Positions 1 through 8,666 of a stretch of 64,000 nucleotides of DNA are shown piece by piece. Below the pieces are notes generated by a model. That model ran no database searches. It was not told the origin of the DNA and was given only the letters and a program-made list of their open reading frames with translations. A program made the position numbers and the translations under genes. Position 1 is the first letter of the stretch; every line of letters begins with the position of its first letter. This DNA comes from Gammaproteobacteria bacterium (lineage in GTDB: Bacteria; Pseudomonadota; Gammaproteobacteria; Xanthomonadales; Wenzhouxiangellaceae): contig JAJFKY010000001.1 of assembly GCA_021772975.1 (NCBI GenBank), positions 62,001 to 126,000 on the forward strand, written 5' to 3'.

Positions 1-6
1 GACACC

Positions 7-29
7 TGTAGGAGCCCGCTTGCGGGCGA
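7..29 (+). repeat. REP-like palindromic repeat, copy 1
   Basis: The 23-mer contains GCCCGCTTGCGGGC, a hairpin-forming palindrome preceded by TGTAGGA. The same unit occurs at 68-90, 113-135 (inverted), 337-359 and 382-404 (inverted). This is the typical look of gammaproteobacterial REP elements. This copy stands alone at the window edge, so its inverted partner may lie outside. Confidence 0.85.
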
Positions 30-67
30 TCTGACCTACGCAACAGGCAAGTAAAACCAAGCTCAAT

Positions 68-135
68 TGTAGGAGCCCGCTTGCGGGCGACCAAACGCCT
101 TTGATGCACCGGTCGCCCGCAAGCGGGCTCCTACA
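68..135. repeat. REP pair (BIME-like), copy A
   Basis: A forward REP at 68-90 and an inverted REP at 113-135 are separated by 22 bases. Together they form a long cruciform-capable unit. The same arrangement and nearly the same spacer recur 269 bases downstream at 337-404, so the pair was duplicated as a block with the neighbouring gene 3' end. It may also act as a transcription terminator or mRNA stabiliser for the minus-strand genes ending here. Confidence 0.85.
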
Positions 136-145
136 GTTTCGGGTT

Positions 146-312
146 TTATGCAAAGTTAAACCCCGCACCAAACGTTTCAAACCCATCACACAATAACAAC
201 TCAATCTGCTCTAATCTCACCAATTGCGACAGTTCCGAGCTGTTACCATCTGCGTCGGTCGCCATTAATGCCAGTTTACCGCCAAGGGCCGGCGAGGAAT
301 AAATATAGCTGC
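146..312 (-). pseudogene. Duplicated 3' end of a beta-helix protein gene
   Basis: Read on the minus strand, this stretch encodes a C-terminal fragment (GGKLALMATDADGNSSEL, later LLLCDGFETF) that closely matches the end of the intact beta-helix gene at 425-2788 (GGKLALMVTDSDGNSSEL, LLLRDGFETF). The two copies lie 269 bases apart together with their REP pairs. Nothing upstream of the fragment codes in the same frame past about position 312, because the next REP pair begins there. A one-base indel gives it a different stop. It is therefore a duplicated gene tail, or the remains of a tandem paralog collapsed by recombination between REPs. Confidence 0.8.
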
Positions 313-336
313 GGATTTCTACCCGTCACCGGCACC

Positions 337-404
337 TGTAAGAGCCCGCTTGCGGGCAACCAAACGCCTTTGATGCATCGGTCGCCCGCAAGCGGGCTCC
401 TACA
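337..404. repeat. REP pair (BIME-like), copy B
   Basis: A forward REP at 337-359 (TGTAAGAG variant) and an inverted REP at 382-404 lie just downstream of the minus-strand beta-helix gene that stops at 425. The 22-base spacer differs from copy A by a single visible base. The position right after a stop codon is usual for REP elements. Confidence 0.85.
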
Positions 405-424
405 GTTTCAGGTTTTATGCAAGG

Positions 425-2788
425 TTAAAAATCCGCATTGAACGTTTCAAACCCATCCCGCAACAATAACTCGATCTGACCAAACGTCACTGACGGCGAC
501 AACTCAGAGCTGTTGCCATCGCTATCGGTAACCATCAGCGCCAGTTTACCGCCAGTGGTGGCAAAAGCAGGCAAGGTGAATACATTGTTCTGTATCGCCT
601 GCGGGCTTGCATACTCCACGCTGGTCAGAAAAAACCGGCCCTGCATGGGTTCTTCTCTGTCGGTCCAGAAGGCCTGCACGGTTAATGGATAGGTCGCATT
701 GGCAGCGGTGGTATCCACGCGGAAATCCACGCTCACTGCCGATGGACTGCCGGGAATAAACACCGAAGTCAAAATATCCGGGTAATTCATGCGGCGATTA
801 GGCCCGCTGTCGGGGTCACCTGGATCATTCGCGCTCTGCCCATCACCGGCCAGATCAATCGCCAGGCCATTATTGCCATACATGGTATTGGCGGTAATGG
901 CGTTGTTGGTGTCATTGCCCAATACCGTTATGCCCCGGTTACCGTTAAATGCTATCTGATTGAACTGCACCAGATAACTGCCGTTGCTGCCGTTGAATGG
1001 AATGGCCATGCCGGTATTGCCGTTTTGCAGTACTCTGTTGCCAATGATGTTGTAGCGCGTGGTATCACCGGGAATAGCATTGCCGGAAATACCGAAGCGG
1101 CCGTTATAAGCAATCACATTATTGGTGCCGATAAAATTATTGAGTCCGCCAGAATTGCCCTGCAGGATCAGCCCATCAAACTCATTACCCGCGTTAGCCC
1201 CTGAACGGTTGGTGCCGATATGGTTGTCGGCAATGGTATTATTACCGCCTCCCAGCGATACGCCGCTTCGATTAAAACCCACCGTATTGTTTTCCACCGT
1301 TGTAAAGCTGGTAGCCAGTGCCAGGCCGATAGACGGTTGACCGATATCAGAGCCATTCGGTGTGATACCAATATAATTACCGATAATCTGATGCTCGTTG
1401 CCTTGAATCTGCAGGCCGTGAAAAAACGGTGCAACATTGGCTCCATTATCGCCGATAATATTGGCATCACCTGCGTTATTGCCACCGATAATCGCGCGCA
1501 GCGCAGCGAAAGTAAAAATACCGTGCTCTGCGTTACCAAACCGGCTGCTGCCAAGTACACCGATTGAATTACCTCGGATAATGGTGTCATTGCCCATTGT
1601 CATAATTCCATTCCCGGCGTTATTGATAACGCGGTTATTAAGAATCCGCACATTATCGCCCCGCTCAACGCGTATACCGTCGTCAGCATTACCCAGGGCG
1701 CCGGCGGCAATACCGATGTTATTATTTTCTATGGTGGTCCCGTCACCGGCTGATCCCCCGGTAAACCCAACTCGAATGCCCGTAAGGTTATTGGCGATAT
1801 CGTTGCGCATATTGACAACCTGACCGCCGATGTAGTTGTTGGAGCCCGAGACGTTAATGCCGTTGCCAACATTGCCGAAAAATCCATCAACACTGCCCAG
1901 ACCAATACGGTTGGCGCCGATTGAGTTATCATTACCCAGCACACTGATACCATCGCCGGAATTACTGGCCACGATATTGCCCCCGCGCTCATCCTCGTCA
2001 CCGAACCCGATCAGGTTGTTATTACCAATCAGATTGATACCTGTACCTGAATTACCCGCCACGGTAACACCATCCGCCAGCATGCCGATAAAATTACCAA
2101 AAATGATATTGCTGTCACTGGATACCAGTGATATACCCGCTTCACCATTGCTGCTGATCAAGTTACCCAACCCCAGAAACTCCTGGGTAAAAATGCCATA
2201 AATCTGGCCGATCACCATAAAATCCGGATTCACCGCAAACAAGCCGGCGCCACCGTTCCCGCTCAGACTGCAGCCCTGAATGATGATCCCGTCGGTGTCG
2301 GTCAGAATTTCGACCCCATTGTCTGGAAAATTGACCACACTAAGCGATAATAGCTGAGAGTCAGCAGCGGCAGTGCCGCTGAACCTCAACCCATCACTGA
2401 CACTGCCGGTTAATTGATTGCCATTGATAATGATCTGCGGCGGCGCGTCCAGCAATATATTGGTGCCGGTATTAAAGCCAGGCGCGGTCTGCCCGTCAAT
2501 AATCAGAAAATCCGTGATCACAGGCAGCGGCCCCAGCGTCGGCGTAATGGTAATCGTACCGCTCACACTGAACTCAATGGCATCATCGGTTGCCAGCGCA
2601 TTGGTTTCCATCAGCGCCGCGCGCAAGGTGCAGGCGCCGAAGTTATCGGCGCATGCGCCATCACCGGGACTAACGTCTTCGGCATCCGCATCATCTGCCA
2701 GAGCATTGACCGCAAAGGTGGCCGCCAGAGCATCACCGACAGCCATAAGCCCGACCAGCAGCAGCCATAAGCAACAAAAATACCGCAT
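425..2788 (-). CDS. Secreted parallel beta-helix repeat protein
   Basis: This 787-residue protein has a signal peptide (residues 1-22, hydrophobic core then ALAA). A CSLREX-type N-terminal module follows (about 23-75) with the motif CTLRAALMETNAL. The bulk (about 130-690) consists of degenerate repeats rich in N, G and I of the form GNGI-x-V-x-GNDN-x-I, as in right-handed beta-helix (PbH1) proteins such as pectate-lyase-like adhesins and polysaccharide-binding proteins. A short beta-sandwich-like region and the tail LLLRDGFETFNADF end the protein. The product is probably exported or surface-bound; no catalytic residues can be assigned. A similar protein is encoded divergently at 3023. The duplicated tail at 146-312 shows that this locus recombines. 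Confidence 0.85.
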   Translation of the reverse strand: MRYFCCLWLLLVGLMAVGDALAATFAVNALADDADAEDVSPGDGACADNFGACTLRAALMETNALATDDAIEFSVSGTITITPTLGPLPVITDFLIIDGQTAPGFNTGTNILLDAPPQIIINGNQLTGSVSDGLRFSGTAAADSQLLSLSVVNFPDNGVEILTDTDGIIIQGCSLSGNGGAGLFAVNPDFMVIGQIYGIFTQEFLGLGNLISSNGEAGISLVSSDSNIIFGNFIGMLADGVTVAGNSGTGINLIGNNNLIGFGDEDERGGNIVASNSGDGISVLGNDNSIGANRIGLGSVDGFFGNVGNGINVSGSNNYIGGQVVNMRNDIANNLTGIRVGFTGGSAGDGTTIENNNIGIAAGALGNADDGIRVERGDNVRILNNRVINNAGNGIMTMGNDTIIRGNSIGVLGSSRFGNAEHGIFTFAALRAIIGGNNAGDANIIGDNGANVAPFFHGLQIQGNEHQIIGNYIGITPNGSDIGQPSIGLALATSFTTVENNTVGFNRSGVSLGGGNNTIADNHIGTNRSGANAGNEFDGLILQGNSGGLNNFIGTNNVIAYNGRFGISGNAIPGDTTRYNIIGNRVLQNGNTGMAIPFNGSNGSYLVQFNQIAFNGNRGITVLGNDTNNAITANTMYGNNGLAIDLAGDGQSANDPGDPDSGPNRRMNYPDILTSVFIPGSPSAVSVDFRVDTTAANATYPLTVQAFWTDREEPMQGRFFLTSVEYASPQAIQNNVFTLPAFATTGGKLALMVTDSDGNSSELSPSVTFGQIELLLRDGFETFNADF

Positions 2789-3022
2789 AGATCAAATTCT
2801 CGTTTTTTACACTTTATATAACGCAGAGTTGATACATGACAGGACATCAGCGCCTACCCGCAGCCCATCGGCATAGCTGCCGAACCGATAGCTCGACAAC
2901 CATCGAACCCGCCCAAAACAGTCAAGCGAATGAGCTACAATAACTCTCGTCGTTTACCAGCAGCTATCACCTGCGCAGTGATGCCGCGACACTTGCTGAT
3001 TTCAATCTCAGAGGAGAATTTG

Positions 3023-5134
3023 ATGGCTTTCCCTAAACCGGTCGTTCATTCCCTGCTGCTTGGCTGCAGCCTGCTGTTATGCCCGGCATTAGTGCTCTCT
3101 CAAGGCAGCAGTTCACCTGTCACCATTATTGCAAGCGTCAATGACGGCAGCCTGCCGACGGATTGTACCGGTATGCTCAATGCCGCCGCCGGAGGTATAC
3201 CGGAAGTCAGTCTGGATATGGATGGCGATATGGTTGCTGATATCTGTCTCGGCAGCGCGACCAATAGCTGTGACATGGGTTTCACGCTTGATTGTGCCTC
3301 TGCGGTTGGCGGCGCGGAATGCGCCACCGAGGATGATATCAGCGCACCGCAGGTATTTATGGACAACGAGCTGCGCCTGATCAGCAGGAGTGGTGATCTG
3401 GTCGGTGCCGGTTTTGACCTGCAACCCGACCCCGCCAGCAACGTACCACCGGATAGTCAACTGGTGTTCGGTTTCAGAAACCCCTCTAATACACCGCTGA
3501 CTTTGGGTTTTGCCGATTTTACGGTCAACTCCGCTGACTGCAGCTACACCTTTGCTGACGCGCAGTTTGATGCTGATGGTGATGGTCTTATTGCCTACAG
3601 CGGATTGGCTGCGCAGACCTATGTGGTTAATTCTATCGCTGACGATCCTGATGCCAATATCGATGGTGTCTGCGATACCGGCAACCTGCGTGGCGGTATG
3701 CAGCAATGCACCCTGAGGGCCGCGATGCAGGAAGCCAACGCCAACGATAACGGCGAATTCGGCAGGGACAATATCGAATTTAATATTACCAATGGCTGCG
3801 TTAACGACATTTGTACCATCGTTGTCGATATCGCGACCAACAATCAGCTACCCAATATCCAGGACCCGATCAATATCGACGGCTCCACTCAACCTGGCAA
3901 CGCCGCCGTCTGCACCAGCGCCATCCCTGACCGTCCGCCCTATCGTATTGTTATTGAAGGTAACGGTACCTTGCGCGGCCTGCATCCTGAATTTGGGTCG
4001 GATGGCTCGGTCATTCGTGGTCTGAATATTCGCAATTTCGACACCGGCATCGATATTGCCCGCAGTGATAACAATGTGGTGGAGTGCAACTTTATCGGCA
4101 GCGACGAAACCGGCACCGTGGCTGGCCCTGGCAATACCGGGATAGGCGTGTTATTCACCTGCGACAGCAGCAACAACATCATCGGCGGCTTAAACGCTGA
4201 AGATGGCAACCTGATTTCCGCCAATGGCGGCGACGGCGTACAGTTTTTCGCCGGTTTTGACTGCAGCCCGCTAAATGGCAGCACACCGGAAATGAACTCG
4301 CTACTGGGTAATTATATCGGCGTACAGAAAGACGGCGTCAATCCATTGGGCAATGTGTTTTCCGGTGTTACCTTATTTGGCGGCGACGGCTCGGATAACA
4401 ATTTTATTGGACAACTGGCCGGCAGCAGCCTGATCAACGGCAATATCATTGCCGCCAATTCAGCCGGTATATTTATTGACAACAACACCAACGGTACGGT
4501 TATCAGCGGCAATTACCTGGGCACCGACCTGAGCGGCACGGTCAATCTCGGCAATGAATTTGGCGGTGTGGATATTATCTCCGGAACCGATAACCTGATC
4601 GGCGGCGCCTCACCAGCGGCGGCCAATACCATTGCCTTTAATGGCGAGGGTGTATTCATCGTGGATGCGCAAGGCTTTAATAACCGTATCCAGCGCAATC
4701 GGATGTTTAATAATATCGGCCTGGGCATTGAACTGGTTGCCAGCGGCGACGAGCCGGATGGTCAGAATCCCAACGATCCCGACGACAGTGACATCGGGCC
4801 GAACCAATTACAGAACTATCCGGAATTTATCAGCGCCACTGAAGACGCAGGCATGGTCACCGTTGAGTACTCGGTGCCATCGCTGGATTTACCTTTGAGC
4901 ATCGAACTATTCCAGGCTGACAGCGACCTGGATGAAGGCGAGCAGTTTGTGCTGGCCGACGATTACACCACCGTCGGCACGGCGACTGTGATTTTCCCCA
5001 ACGATCTGGTGGATGTGGACAGTTCGCTGATCGCCACTGCTACCGATGCTAACGGCAACACTTCGGAATTTTCAGTAGCGGAACCGATTGTGTTTCTGGA
5101 TCTGGTATTCAGAGACAGCTACGAAGCCAATTAA
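3023..5134 (+). CDS. Secreted parallel beta-helix repeat protein, second copy
   Basis: The ATG at 3023 was chosen because GAGGAGAA lies just upstream and the translation then opens with a clear signal peptide (MAFPKPVVHSLLLGCSLLL, cleavage near VLSQG); an in-frame ATG at 2930 would add 31 unrelated residues. The mature protein is about 680 residues. An N-terminal domain of about 180 residues has several Cys. A CSLREX-like module follows with CTLRAAMQEAN, the same variant motif as in the divergent neighbour. Then come beta-helix repeats (SDNNVVECNFIG, NTNGTVISGNYLG, TDNLIGGAS). The tail LVFRDSYEAN resembles the LLLRDGFE tail of the neighbour. This suggests extracellular binding or surface attachment; no enzyme activity can be assigned. 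Confidence 0.85.
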   Translation: MAFPKPVVHSLLLGCSLLLCPALVLSQGSSSPVTIIASVNDGSLPTDCTGMLNAAAGGIPEVSLDMDGDMVADICLGSATNSCDMGFTLDCASAVGGAECATEDDISAPQVFMDNELRLISRSGDLVGAGFDLQPDPASNVPPDSQLVFGFRNPSNTPLTLGFADFTVNSADCSYTFADAQFDADGDGLIAYSGLAAQTYVVNSIADDPDANIDGVCDTGNLRGGMQQCTLRAAMQEANANDNGEFGRDNIEFNITNGCVNDICTIVVDIATNNQLPNIQDPINIDGSTQPGNAAVCTSAIPDRPPYRIVIEGNGTLRGLHPEFGSDGSVIRGLNIRNFDTGIDIARSDNNVVECNFIGSDETGTVAGPGNTGIGVLFTCDSSNNIIGGLNAEDGNLISANGGDGVQFFAGFDCSPLNGSTPEMNSLLGNYIGVQKDGVNPLGNVFSGVTLFGGDGSDNNFIGQLAGSSLINGNIIAANSAGIFIDNNTNGTVISGNYLGTDLSGTVNLGNEFGGVDIISGTDNLIGGASPAAANTIAFNGEGVFIVDAQGFNNRIQRNRMFNNIGLGIELVASGDEPDGQNPNDPDDSDIGPNQLQNYPEFISATEDAGMVTVEYSVPSLDLPLSIELFQADSDLDEGEQFVLADDYTTVGTATVIFPNDLVDVDSSLIATATDANGNTSEFSVAEPIVFLDLVFRDSYEAN

Positions 5135-5162
5135 CAGCGCACAATAGCGCAATGATTAACTT

Positions 5163-5181
5163 CCTCTCCCTGTGGGAGAGG
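5163..5181. terminator. Short hairpin between convergent genes
   Basis: CCTCTCCC-TGT-GGGAGAGG forms a perfect 8-bp stem between the end of the beta-helix gene (5134) and the end of the convergent YCII gene (5214). There is no T-run on either strand, so it may be a dispersed hairpin repeat rather than a strong intrinsic terminator. Confidence 0.5.
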
Positions 5182-5213
5182 ATTGAGGAGGGCCAACCCA
5201 ACCGGTTTGTGAC

Positions 5214-5495
5214 TTACCTGAGCTCATAGATTCGGATACCGCTGATAAATGGATTGCTCTTAGCAATCTCCTCAGCGGCATCCAGGCTCTCCGCCGCGAT
5301 GATGTTATAGCCTGTAATGCATTGCATATCCCATGGCAGATCTCTCGTGCCGTCGGCTGATATTTCCCGGCCACCCGCAAAACCGCCCTGGTCAAGCTGC
5401 TTATCGGCAATTGACTCAAACCAGTTCTTCCAGGCTTGCATGATTTCAGCCGTGGGTTGCTCAAAGCCGAAATGCAGTAACATGAATTTTTTCAT
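5214..5495 (-). CDS. YCII-related protein
   Basis: This small cytoplasmic protein of about 93 residues has the alpha/beta dimeric-barrel pattern of the YCII/DGPF family. It opens MKKFMLLHFGFEQPT, has the conserved middle DLPWDMQCITGYNIIAAESLDAAEEIA, and ends NPFISGIRIYELR. Family members often sit near ECF sigma factors, but none is adjacent here. The second ATG (5495) was chosen because AAGGAG lies 6 bases before it; the first ATG (5501) directly abuts the ribosome binding site. The biochemical role of most YCII proteins is unknown. It converges on the beta-helix gene and appears monocistronic. Confidence 0.8.
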   Translation of the reverse strand: MKKFMLLHFGFEQPTAEIMQAWKNWFESIADKQLDQGGFAGGREISADGTRDLPWDMQCITGYNIIAAESLDAAEEIAKSNPFISGIRIYELR

Positions 5496-5705
5496 CCCCA
5501 TCTCCTTGTATATAGTTTTTGAAATTGATTTAGAATAAGGGGTTCCTAAGCATTAGCGCCCTTGTGTACAGTCTATCAGGCGGTGCCTGCGACATGCCTG
5601 GAATTCCAGTTTAGACGAATTATTTATTGGTTAGGACTGGTATTCCGGCTAGCAAACTCGCAATCGTGCTCAGCTAATCGAATCCAATTGCGATATCAGT
5701 CAAAC

Positions 5706-6404
5706 TCAAACAGGACTGATCTGCGTCTGTACTTGAGAGAATACCGGCAACCAGCGCTCCAGCTCAATCAGACCAAACCAGGCCAACAGGGGTACGGCGG
5801 AAGTTGCCAGCATTACGGTCAGGACGAAGGGTAACCAGCGTAGCTGCCCTGAGAGGCCTGCCATCAAGGCAATGCCGCCACCACCGCCAATCAGCCAATT
5901 GCCCGGAACATTGAATAAAACACCCGTCATAAGATAAGGGTACAGCGATTTTTTTCGATCCACATGCGCCTGAATCCACATACCCAGCCGGAATGATGAC
6001 AGGCGATTATCAGCTTCCTGTTGATATTCCCTGGCCTTGTTTCGCCAGATAACCAATGCACGGTTATCTACAAAGTGACTGCGCAGATACAGGCCGACTG
6101 AGAAGGCCACTGTTAACCCGACAATAGTCGCCAGATAAGCCATCAGAATTCCGGATTGCCCAAAAATCACCATCAGCAATATACCGATTTCAACACCAGG
6201 CACAAACGGCACCGCCAGACACAAAGCATAGATGAGTCCCGTGGTGAGAATGATCCACGGTTTTCCCCGCATCTCGTATAACATATCGGCCCAATCGGTC
6301 TGAATACCCATTAGAAACATACCGCTGATAACAAGAGTGAAGATGATCAGAAAACCCCACAGAAGGTGTAGCCGGTCAGACTGCCAGTTCATGATGCGCC
6401 CCAT
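5706..6404 (-). CDS. VTT-domain (DedA/TVP38-like) inner membrane protein
   Basis: This 232-residue protein has about five hydrophobic segments (near 13-33, 50-72, 82-108, 155-185 and 190-215). Two half-site motifs, VPGVEIGILLMVIFG and NVPGNWLIGGGGGIALMAG, are typical of the VTT (SNARE-associated) superfamily, in which re-entrant loops with Pro-Gly form the transport core. Known relatives scramble or flip lipids, or are implicated in membrane homeostasis; the substrate here is unknown. The start could be 6404 or the ATG at 6392 (MNWQSD), because the ribosome binding site is weak in both cases. The 472 bases upstream hold a perfect dyad at 6631-6651. Confidence 0.75.
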   Translation of the reverse strand: MGRIMNWQSDRLHLLWGFLIIFTLVISGMFLMGIQTDWADMLYEMRGKPWIILTTGLIYALCLAVPFVPGVEIGILLMVIFGQSGILMAYLATIVGLTVAFSVGLYLRSHFVDNRALVIWRNKAREYQQEADNRLSSFRLGMWIQAHVDRKKSLYPYLMTGVLFNVPGNWLIGGGGGIALMAGLSGQLRWLPFVLTVMLATSAVPLLAWFGLIELERWLPVFSQVQTQISPV

Positions 6405-6876
6405 AGCACATCAGCTTTGCTTAACTGACAGAGACATTGATGAGGTAATTCACCCATGTGGGCAAGTGAAAAACCAACGGTAATCTGAATTAATACAAAT
6501 ATGATATGCACCCGAAAAAAGGACTATGGATTTCTTCTTAAAATCCCTCACATTTTTTTCAGAATCTCAGATAGCGCACCAGCTGTCATGTGCTAAAAGT
6601 CAGCATCACTGATGATTCAGCTGCTGGCTTAATGACAGGGAAGCTGTCATTAGCGGCCATTTCCCGCTTGCGACCAAAGCCCTAGCGGGGCCATAGCAGG
6701 GGGCCATAGACCGGTAAATCGCCGCCCCGCAACTCGTATGTATCGGATCATGTGTTTGAGGTCGTGATGACCCAATTAGCCCTGGGTTAGTCGCAAATCG
6801 TAGCTCTAATCCGCAACAGATGAGCAGGGACATCCACGTTGCTTAAAAAGAAATAATGCGCTCGTATCTCACAGAG
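6405..6876. other. Non-coding stretch with one dyad
   Basis: No credible gene is visible in this stretch: the only longer reading frame (6606-6833, minus) has no recognisable domain and no ribosome binding site. Part of it is AT-rich (around 6470-6560). The one structured element is the inverted repeat at 6631-6651. The rest resembles nothing I recognise. Confidence 0.6.
6631..6651. promoter_or_regulatory. Inverted repeat AATGACAG-N5-CTGTCATT
   Basis: A perfect dyad with 8-bp arms and a 5-base spacer lies between the response regulator end and the VTT gene, about 230 bases upstream of the latter. The ATGACA/TGTCAT arms match the palindrome upstream of the ABC exporter operon (12421-12436). 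It could be an operator for the DesR-like regulator; a repeat remnant is the alternative. Confidence 0.35.
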
Positions 6877-7494
6877 CTATAACCAACCCTTCTGACGCGC
6901 CAAACGCGCCGCATCAATGCGGTTGACGGCGCCCAGCTTGCTGATCGCCTCGGACAGATAATTACGCACCGTGCCGACCGCCAGATGCACCTGCGCCGCA
7001 ATCGCGCCGGTACTCAGTCCCTGTGCGGCCAGGCGCAAGATCTGACGTTCGCGGTCGGTGAGTGGATCCTGCTCGCCCCAGGCGGCGGTGGCCAGTTCCG
7101 GGGCAATCACTTTGCCGCCGGAATGGACCTGACGGATGGCATCGGCCAGTTGTTCCGCCGGTGAGTCTTTGAGCAGATAACCACGTACGCCGGCATCCAT
7201 CGCCCGGCGCAAATAACCGCTGCGGGCGAAAGTGGTCAGAATAATCACTTTCGGTTGGTTTTCGGTTTGCCGCTGAATGGCAGCCGCCAGTTCCAGCCCG
7301 GTCATGCGCGGCATTTCAATATCCGTTACCACCACATCCACCGCGTGCTGCCGCAATAATTCCATTGCCTGCTGACCATCGCTGGCGCTGGCGGCAATAT
7401 GCAAATCATCCTCCAGCTCCAGCAATGCCGCCAGGGCACCGCACAGCATGCTTTGGTCTTCCACCAGCAGAATATTAATCACCGTCTTTAGCAC
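6877..7494 (-). CDS. NarL/LuxR-family response regulator (DesR-like)
   Basis: This 205-residue regulator has an N-terminal receiver (residues 6-120) with acidic pocket E12-D13, phosphoacceptor D58 (VVVTDIEMP), T86 and K108. A LuxR-type helix-turn-helix follows (about 142-205: LTDRERQILRLAAQGLS, then GTVRNYLSEAISKLGAVNR). The YLSEAISKLG recognition region is typical of the DesR/YvfU/LiaR group. The frame opens at a GTG that overlaps the kinase stop by 7 bases, so the two are translationally coupled. It is the last gene of the operon 12339-6877 and most likely controls it, as YvfU-type regulators control adjacent ABC exporters. Confidence 0.9.
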   Translation of the reverse strand: MLKTVINILLVEDQSMLCGALAALLELEDDLHIAASASDGQQAMELLRQHAVDVVVTDIEMPRMTGLELAAAIQRQTENQPKVIILTTFARSGYLRRAMDAGVRGYLLKDSPAEQLADAIRQVHSGGKVIAPELATAAWGEQDPLTDRERQILRLAAQGLSTGAIAAQVHLAVGTVRNYLSEAISKLGAVNRIDAARLARQKGWL

Positions 7495-8657
7495 CCATGT
7501 CTACTAGCTGTCCGCGCAGTGGCGGTCGCATCAACACCGACCGCCGGTAAAGGTAACCGGATATCCAGCTGCAGGCCCTCCTGCGGGCGGATATCCAGGA
7601 CTCCTCCCAGCATGCTGACCCTGTCACGCATGCCTTTGAGCCCACTGCCCATAACGAGCGGGTCAGCGGCTTTATTCAACTGCCGGCCGTTATCAGCAAT
7701 CATCAGACGCACCTGCCCGGCATCGCTGCATAATTGTATCCGGCAGCGATCGGCATCGGCGTGCCGGATGATATTGGTGACCGCCTCGCGCACACACATC
7801 GCCAGCGTGTTGTCATGCCCTGCCGGCAGGCCATCCGGGACCCCCTCCAGTTGCAGGCTGATATCGGCGGCCTGTAATGCCTCGGCGGCATAACGCAGCT
7901 CATCCTCCAGACCCGCCTGGCGATAGCCGGACACCGCTTCGCGTACTTCGCTGAGCGCGGTGCGCGAAATCCGTTCCAGATCACTGATCTCCTGGCTGGC
8001 GCGCGTCACATCCTGACGCTGCATCAACTTGCCCGCCAGTTCGGCCTTAAGCGTAATTAAAGACAAACTGTGCCCCAGCAGATCATGCAGATCGCGGCTG
8101 ATCCGTTCGCGCTCAGCTACCGCGGCCAGCCGGGAAACCTCGGACTGGCTGATTCGCAGACTGGCATTCTTGCGGATAATTGCGGCATGAAACAGGTTGG
8201 CGCTGCCAATCATCAGGGTAAATGCCGGCGCTATCAGCAGCGCTGACAACGGCAAACCCAGCCACCACGATTCCAGAATCAGTGTACCCGCCAAAGTAAA
8301 AATAATAACCAGTGCATGACGCGTATTACTGATAAAGCCGCTGGCCGCCGCTGCATAAATAAAATACACACTGGCACTGCCGTTCCAGGGCAGCAACACA
8401 GCGCCCACCCCCCCGATCATCAAGCTGTTGAGAATCTGCGCCCGGCCGGATAACCAGTAACCCCGAAAATAAAGGGGTAAAAAAACCATCAAACTGAATA
8501 TGGTCAACACACTGCTCAAGCTGTTCCAGCGGCTGAAATACAAACCGGGCAGCAAAAACAACAGATACATCAGCCACAGATAAGGGCTGTAACCAATATC
8601 CGGGCTATCCGGCAATAAACGCTGATGCAAACGCCGTAAATGATGGGTTATTTTCAT
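7488..8657 (-). CDS. DesK-like sensor histidine kinase
   Basis: This 389-residue kinase has five or six transmembrane segments in residues 25-160. A HisKA_3 dimerisation domain carries the H-box ERERISRDLHDLLGHSLS with phosphorylated H191. The HATPase_c domain (about 285-375) carries CVREAVTNIIRHADA (N-box), IADNG (G1) and GSGLKGMRDRV (G2). This is the architecture of DesK/YvfT sensors, which read membrane state or envelope stress. It lies 10 bases after the amidohydrolase and overlaps the response regulator, so it belongs to the same transcript. The signal is unknown. Confidence 0.9.
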   Translation of the reverse strand: MKITHHLRRLHQRLLPDSPDIGYSPYLWLMYLLFLLPGLYFSRWNSLSSVLTIFSLMVFLPLYFRGYWLSGRAQILNSLMIGGVGAVLLPWNGSASVYFIYAAAASGFISNTRHALVIIFTLAGTLILESWWLGLPLSALLIAPAFTLMIGSANLFHAAIIRKNASLRISQSEVSRLAAVAERERISRDLHDLLGHSLSLITLKAELAGKLMQRQDVTRASQEISDLERISRTALSEVREAVSGYRQAGLEDELRYAAEALQAADISLQLEGVPDGLPAGHDNTLAMCVREAVTNIIRHADADRCRIQLCSDAGQVRLMIADNGRQLNKAADPLVMGSGLKGMRDRVSMLGGVLDIRPQEGLQLDIRLPLPAVGVDATATARTASRHGC

Positions 8658-8666
8658 TGGAATAGC

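Noticed and set aside
2930-3022. Upstream start for the second beta-helix protein
   Set aside because: The extension has no signal features, while the ATG at 3023 has a good ribosome binding site and opens a signal peptide.
6606-6833. 75-residue minus-strand frame in a gene-free stretch
   Set aside because: There is no ribosome binding site, no signal or domain, and many rare residue combinations.
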